A stretch of 8,000 nucleotides of DNA from Hyphomicrobiales bacterium (lineage in GTDB: Bacteria; Pseudomonadota; Alphaproteobacteria; Rhizobiales; Devosiaceae): positions 1 to 8,000 of the forward strand of contig JALWTJ010000108.1 of assembly GCA_027082895.1 (NCBI GenBank), written 5' to 3'. Shown here one piece after another: positions 5,258-8,000 of the stretch. The notes under the pieces were generated by a model. It was not told the DNA's origin. It did not search any database and saw only the letters and a program-made list of their open reading frames with translations. The stretch's first letter is position 1. Every line of letters starts with the position of its first letter. The position numbers and the translations under genes were made by a program.

Positions 5258-6202
5258 TCAGGTTGCCGCAAGCTCCTTGAGCCGGGAAGAAATGGTGGCC
5301 CGCAAACCGTCGCGCAGTTGCTGATAGGCGGCCAGCCGGGCATCCCGGCTCCCTTCAACCAGGGTCGGGTCCGGGGTTGGCCAGTGTTCAATGCGCGCCG
5401 CATCCAGACTGCGCTGCGCCACGGCATTGCGGGCCTCATCGGACAGGGTCACCACCAGGTCAAAGCGGCTTGCCACCAGTTCGTCCATGGTGTGGGGGGT
5501 ATGCACCGACATGTCGATGCCCATTTCTTCCATCACCGCGTGCACGAAACCATCCGCCTGGCCGGAACGAGCCCCGGCGGAGCGGGCAATGAGCTTGCCG
5601 GGAAACAGAAAGCGGGCCAGCGCGGCGGCCACGGGAGAACGTACCGAGTTCATGGAACAGACGAACAGCACCGTGGGCAATTGCCGGTCGCTCGGGTCGG
5701 CAAAACGGGCATGGGGCTGGAGGGCACACAGAAGAGTGAACAGGCGCCGGGCGGTGTTCATATCCATTTCCAGCTTGTTGTCCAGGCGCTGGCGCAGCAG
5801 ATCGGCGGCATCATTGTGCAGCCCGCGCCGCCCCATGTCCACGGCTTCGATCTGGTAGGGAGAGGCGGACTTGATGGCCTCGTAATAACTTTCGCGCACC
5901 CGGAAATAATCCCGGATCAGGGGACGGAACGGGGTCAGGGACAGGGTGTGGGCGGCAATGGGTTCGAAACTGGTGGGGTGACGGACATCGAACATCACCA
6001 GATTGCCGATGATGGACATGTGCAGGGCAAACGGGCCGGTGGCCTTCACCCGGGCGGGGAAGAAGGCATTTTCCTCCAGCAGGTCAAAAATGGCCACCTT
6101 TCGCTCGTGGGCCTCGTCCGGGTCGGAAGAAACGATGGTCCCCGGATCAACGGTCACCGAAATGATCCGGTCGGTTTCAGGATCGAACGAAGGCGTGTTC
6201 AT
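5258..6202 (-). CDS. Fusion of a UPF0262 domain to a low-molecular-weight phosphatase domain
   Basis: One uninterrupted 314-residue frame joins two proteins that I know as separate neighbouring genes in alphaproteobacteria. Residues about 11-163 are UPF0262, a family without known function, with HERKVAIFDLLEEN (32-45), LSLTPFRPLIRDYF (87-100), SYYEAI (105-110), IEAVDMGRRGLHN (118-130) and TARRLFTLLC (150-159). Residues about 175-314 are a low-molecular-weight protein tyrosine phosphatase/arsenate reductase fold, with the P-loop C182-x5-R188-S189 (VCSMNSVRSP) and the catalytic-acid motif PDP (277-279, D278). The linker is only about 14 residues. The substrate is unknown; phosphotyrosine or arsenate are both possible, and nothing nearby suggests arsenic resistance. 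I chose ATG 6202, which lies 19 bases past the hisD stop and gives the usual UPF0262 N terminus; the open frame extends to 6334 inside hisD. An in-frame TTG codes for L175 and could in principle start a separate phosphatase. Confidence 0.88.
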   Translation of the reverse strand: MNTPSFDPETDRIISVTVDPGTIVSSDPDEAHERKVAIFDLLEENAFFPARVKATGPFALHMSIIGNLVMFDVRHPTSFEPIAAHTLSLTPFRPLIRDYFRVRESYYEAIKSASPYQIEAVDMGRRGLHNDAADLLRQRLDNKLEMDMNTARRLFTLLCALQPHARFADPSDRQLPTVLFVCSMNSVRSPVAAALARFLFPGKLIARSAGARSGQADGFVHAVMEEMGIDMSVHTPHTMDELVASRFDLVVTLSDEARNAVAQRSLDAARIEHWPTPDPTLVEGSRDARLAAYQQLRDGLRATISSRLKELAAT

Positions 6203-6221
6203 GACGGGCAATCCGCTTTGT

Positions 6222-7514
6222 TCATGAATTGCGCCGGATGGATACGGAACGGCCATGGGCGGGCAGATCTTCGGCATTGGCCAGGGTGACGGTCGGCCCG
6301 CCAAGAGCGGCCAGCGCGTCGGGCGTGCAGCCAAGAAGGGAGGTGCGCTTCATGAAATCCATGGTTCCCAGCCCGGAGGCAAAGCGTGCCGTGCCCGACG
6401 TGGGCAGAACATGATTGGATCCCCCCACATAGTCCCCGATGGCCTCCGGAGTATGATGCCCCAGAAATATCGCCCCGGCGTGGCGTACATCAGGCAGGAG
6501 CCGTTCGGGATCATCGACCGCCAGTTCCAGATGCTCGGGGGCCATGATGTTGGCCAGGGCAACCGCCCGTTCCAGATCGGGCACGCAGATGATGGCGGCG
6601 CTGTTCTGCCAGCCCCTTGTGGCCGTATCGTTGCGCGGCAGGGTGGCAAGCTGGCGCTCCACCTCCCGTTCCACGGCATCGGCCAGGTCCTGATCGGGAA
6701 CAAGGCACAGGGCGCGGGCGCCCGATCCGTGTTCGAGCTGGGCCAGCATGTCCGCGGCGATCCAGGCCGGATTGGCAGAATTGTCGGCAATGATCATGAC
6801 CTCGGAGGGTCCGGCGATCATGTCGATCCCCACCTGCCCGAATACCTGCCGCTTGGCTTCGGCCACATAGGCATTGCCCGGCCCCACGATCTTGGCCACA
6901 GGGGCAATGGACGCGGTGCCATAGGCCAGCGCACCGATGGCCTGGGCCCCGCCTACCCGGTAGATTTCATCCACCCCGGCAATGGAAGCGGCGCTGAGCA
7001 CGGCGTCGTTCACCTGACCGTCGGGGGTGGGCACCACCATGGCGATCCGTTCCACACCGGCGACCTTGGCCGGAATGGCGTTCATGAGCACCGAAGAGGG
7101 GTAGGAGGCCAGCCCGCCGGGAACGTAAATTCCCACCGCATCAACCGGCGTCCAGCGGATTCCAAGGCTCACCCCTTGCGCGTCGGTATAAATGTGATCG
7201 TTGGGCTTCTGTCGGGCATGGTGGGACCAGATCCGCTCCCGGGCAAGTCTGAGAGCATCAACAATGTCCGGATCGGTGGCCGTGAGAGCCTTCTTGACCC
7301 GCTCCGGACTGAAACGAAGGGATTCCATATCCAGGCTGAGCCGGTCAAACTTCCGGGTCAGTTCCAGCAGTGCCCTGTCGCCCTGTTGCCGGACCTGGGC
7401 CAGAATGTCGGACACGATGGCCCGGATACGCCCGGAATCCTGTTCGCTGGCACCGCATGCGCGGGCAAATTTTTCCTGAAAACCCGTTTCACCATCTCTT
7501 AATCGGACAACCAT
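6222..7514 (-). CDS. hisD: Histidinol dehydrogenase
   Basis: HisD carries out the last two oxidations of histidine biosynthesis, L-histidinol to L-histidine, with NAD+ and zinc. The 430-residue product is full length. Zinc and catalytic residues are in place: Q259 and H262 (QLEH), catalytic E327-H328 (APEHLEL), D361 (EAIGDYVGGSNHVLPT) and H420 near the C terminus (LPAHGRSV). The YVPGG (130-134), VGGAQAIGALAYGT (187-200), KIVGPGNAYVAEAK (208-221) and GIDMIAGPSEV (229-239) motifs are canonical. One local difference is SGARALCLV after the zinc histidine, where many homologues have a glutamine in place of R267. The ATG at 7514 has no clear ribosome-binding site. It follows the DUF2948 gene by 81 bases and leads the UPF0262 fusion by 19, so hisD and the fusion are probably one transcript. 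No other his genes are nearby, which is usual for this alphaproteobacterial locus. Confidence 0.97.
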   Translation of the reverse strand: MVVRLRDGETGFQEKFARACGASEQDSGRIRAIVSDILAQVRQQGDRALLELTRKFDRLSLDMESLRFSPERVKKALTATDPDIVDALRLARERIWSHHARQKPNDHIYTDAQGVSLGIRWTPVDAVGIYVPGGLASYPSSVLMNAIPAKVAGVERIAMVVPTPDGQVNDAVLSAASIAGVDEIYRVGGAQAIGALAYGTASIAPVAKIVGPGNAYVAEAKRQVFGQVGIDMIAGPSEVMIIADNSANPAWIAADMLAQLEHGSGARALCLVPDQDLADAVEREVERQLATLPRNDTATRGWQNSAAIICVPDLERAVALANIMAPEHLELAVDDPERLLPDVRHAGAIFLGHHTPEAIGDYVGGSNHVLPTSGTARFASGLGTMDFMKRTSLLGCTPDALAALGGPTVTLANAEDLPAHGRSVSIRRNS

Positions 7515-7595
7515 CGGGGGACTACTCGAATTTCTCGCACTTTTTTTCGATGCGGACGCACCGTTGAAGAACAGACGCCCCGTTCAACAGATTTC
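7515..7595 (-). other. DUF2948–hisD gap, weak hairpin only
   Basis: The gap contains GTTGAA/TTCAAC (7563-7568 and 7583-7588) as a 6-bp stem with a 14-base loop, close to the DUF2948 stop, and a run of seven A on the transcript (T at 7544-7550). I see no clear promoter. The T run would suit a plus-strand terminator, but no plus-strand gene ends here. Confidence 0.3.
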
Positions 7596-8000
7596 TCAGT
7601 CCGATTCAAGGGGGTGGCCGGGAACGGCCCGGGCGGCCCAGCTTGCCCCCAGATCGTTCAGCCGAAGTTCGAGACATTCTACCATGAGTTGAATGGTGCC
7701 GCCACCGGCAAATCGAAGTGCTACGGTTCCGGAGGGCATCTCCCCGGGTTCAAAGGTGATGGAGAGCAGATCCAGAACCCCGTCCCGGGCCTTCAGGTTG
7801 ATGCCGGAGGACGTGACGGCAAGAACATGTTCGAAATGAATGGCCGACCGGCGACGCTGGCCCTTGGTGCGCAAATCCCCTTCTTCCCATACATAGCGAT
7901 TCATCAGGGCGGCAAAGCGCCGGTCCGAGCGGGCAAACCCCATATCCGCCACCCGGATGATGGCATCCTGAGTATAGGCGGAAATCACTTCAAGGTCCTG
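7596..8000 (-). CDS. DUF2948 family protein, 5'-truncated at the window edge
   Basis: The 135 visible residues match my recollection of DUF2948, a short alphaproteobacterial family of unknown function found just upstream of hisD. Recognisable segments are ISAYTQDAIIRVADMGF (residues 2-18 counted from the GTG at 7988), NRYVWEE (30-36), the basic block KGQRRRSAIHFEHVLAV (42-58), SITFEPGE (76-83), the glycine-rich FAGGGTIQLMVECLELRLNDLG (93-114) and a short tail. A GTG at 7988 is in frame, but the frame stays open to the edge with QDLE before it, which fits the family's usual N terminus, so the real start lies outside the window. No catalytic or binding motif is evident and no membrane segment is present. 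From the conserved order I would expect murA further upstream beyond the right edge; that is inference. Confidence 0.82.
   Translation of the reverse strand, partial: QDLEVISAYTQDAIIRVADMGFARSDRRFAALMNRYVWEEGDLRTKGQRRRSAIHFEHVLAVTSSGINLKARDGVLDLLSITFEPGEMPSGTVALRFAGGGTIQLMVECLELRLNDLGASWAARAVPGHPLESD

Noticed and set aside
5318..6289. 323-residue plus-strand open frame
   Set aside because: It is antisense to the UPF0262–phosphatase fusion, whose motifs prove the minus strand codes.
6255..7502. 415-residue plus-strand open frame
   Set aside because: It is a shadow of hisD on the opposite strand, rich in Gly, His and Arg as expected from GC-rich antisense codons.

Overview
The window looks like chromosomal core sequence from an alphaproteobacterium, GC-rich by eye. 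Three signs point there. The first is the run DUF2948 – hisD – UPF0262 – low-molecular-weight phosphatase – infA – maf – yacG, a gene order I know from Rhizobiales and related alphaproteobacteria. The second is the tRNA-Phe sequence. The third is an intergenic palindromic repeat whose core (CCGCTTCACACTTTTCGG) resembles repeats common in Rhizobiales. I cannot name the genus from the sequence.

Layout, left to right. A 5'-truncated glpD (glycerol-3-phosphate dehydrogenase) lies on the plus strand, and everything else is on the minus strand. glpD converges on pyrC (dihydroorotase). Between them sits a tandem pair of 102-bp palindromic repeat units, and the last unit supplies the pyrC stop codon. 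Transcriptionally upstream of pyrC come tRNA-Phe(GAA) with a good sigma-70-type promoter, a strong inverted repeat, and a seven-helix membrane protein of unknown function. Then come yacG and maf (overlapping by ATGA), infA, a UPF0262–phosphatase fusion, hisD, and a DUF2948 gene that runs off the right edge.

The minus-strand genes are mostly housekeeping: histidine biosynthesis (hisD), translation initiation (infA), removal of non-canonical or pyrimidine nucleotides (maf), gyrase inhibition (yacG), a tRNA and pyrimidine biosynthesis (pyrC). Transcription is probably broken into units. A hairpin with a T-rich tail separates the hisD/fusion block from infA. A branched structure fills the infA–maf gap. 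A 12-bp inverted repeat follows the membrane-protein gene just before the tRNA promoter.

I do not see a defence system, a phage or an obvious novel multi-gene system. The points most worth a second look are the UPF0262–phosphatase fusion, the tandem repeat pair bounded by CTAG and merging with the pyrC stop, and the unassigned seven-helix membrane protein set between yacG and tRNA-Phe.
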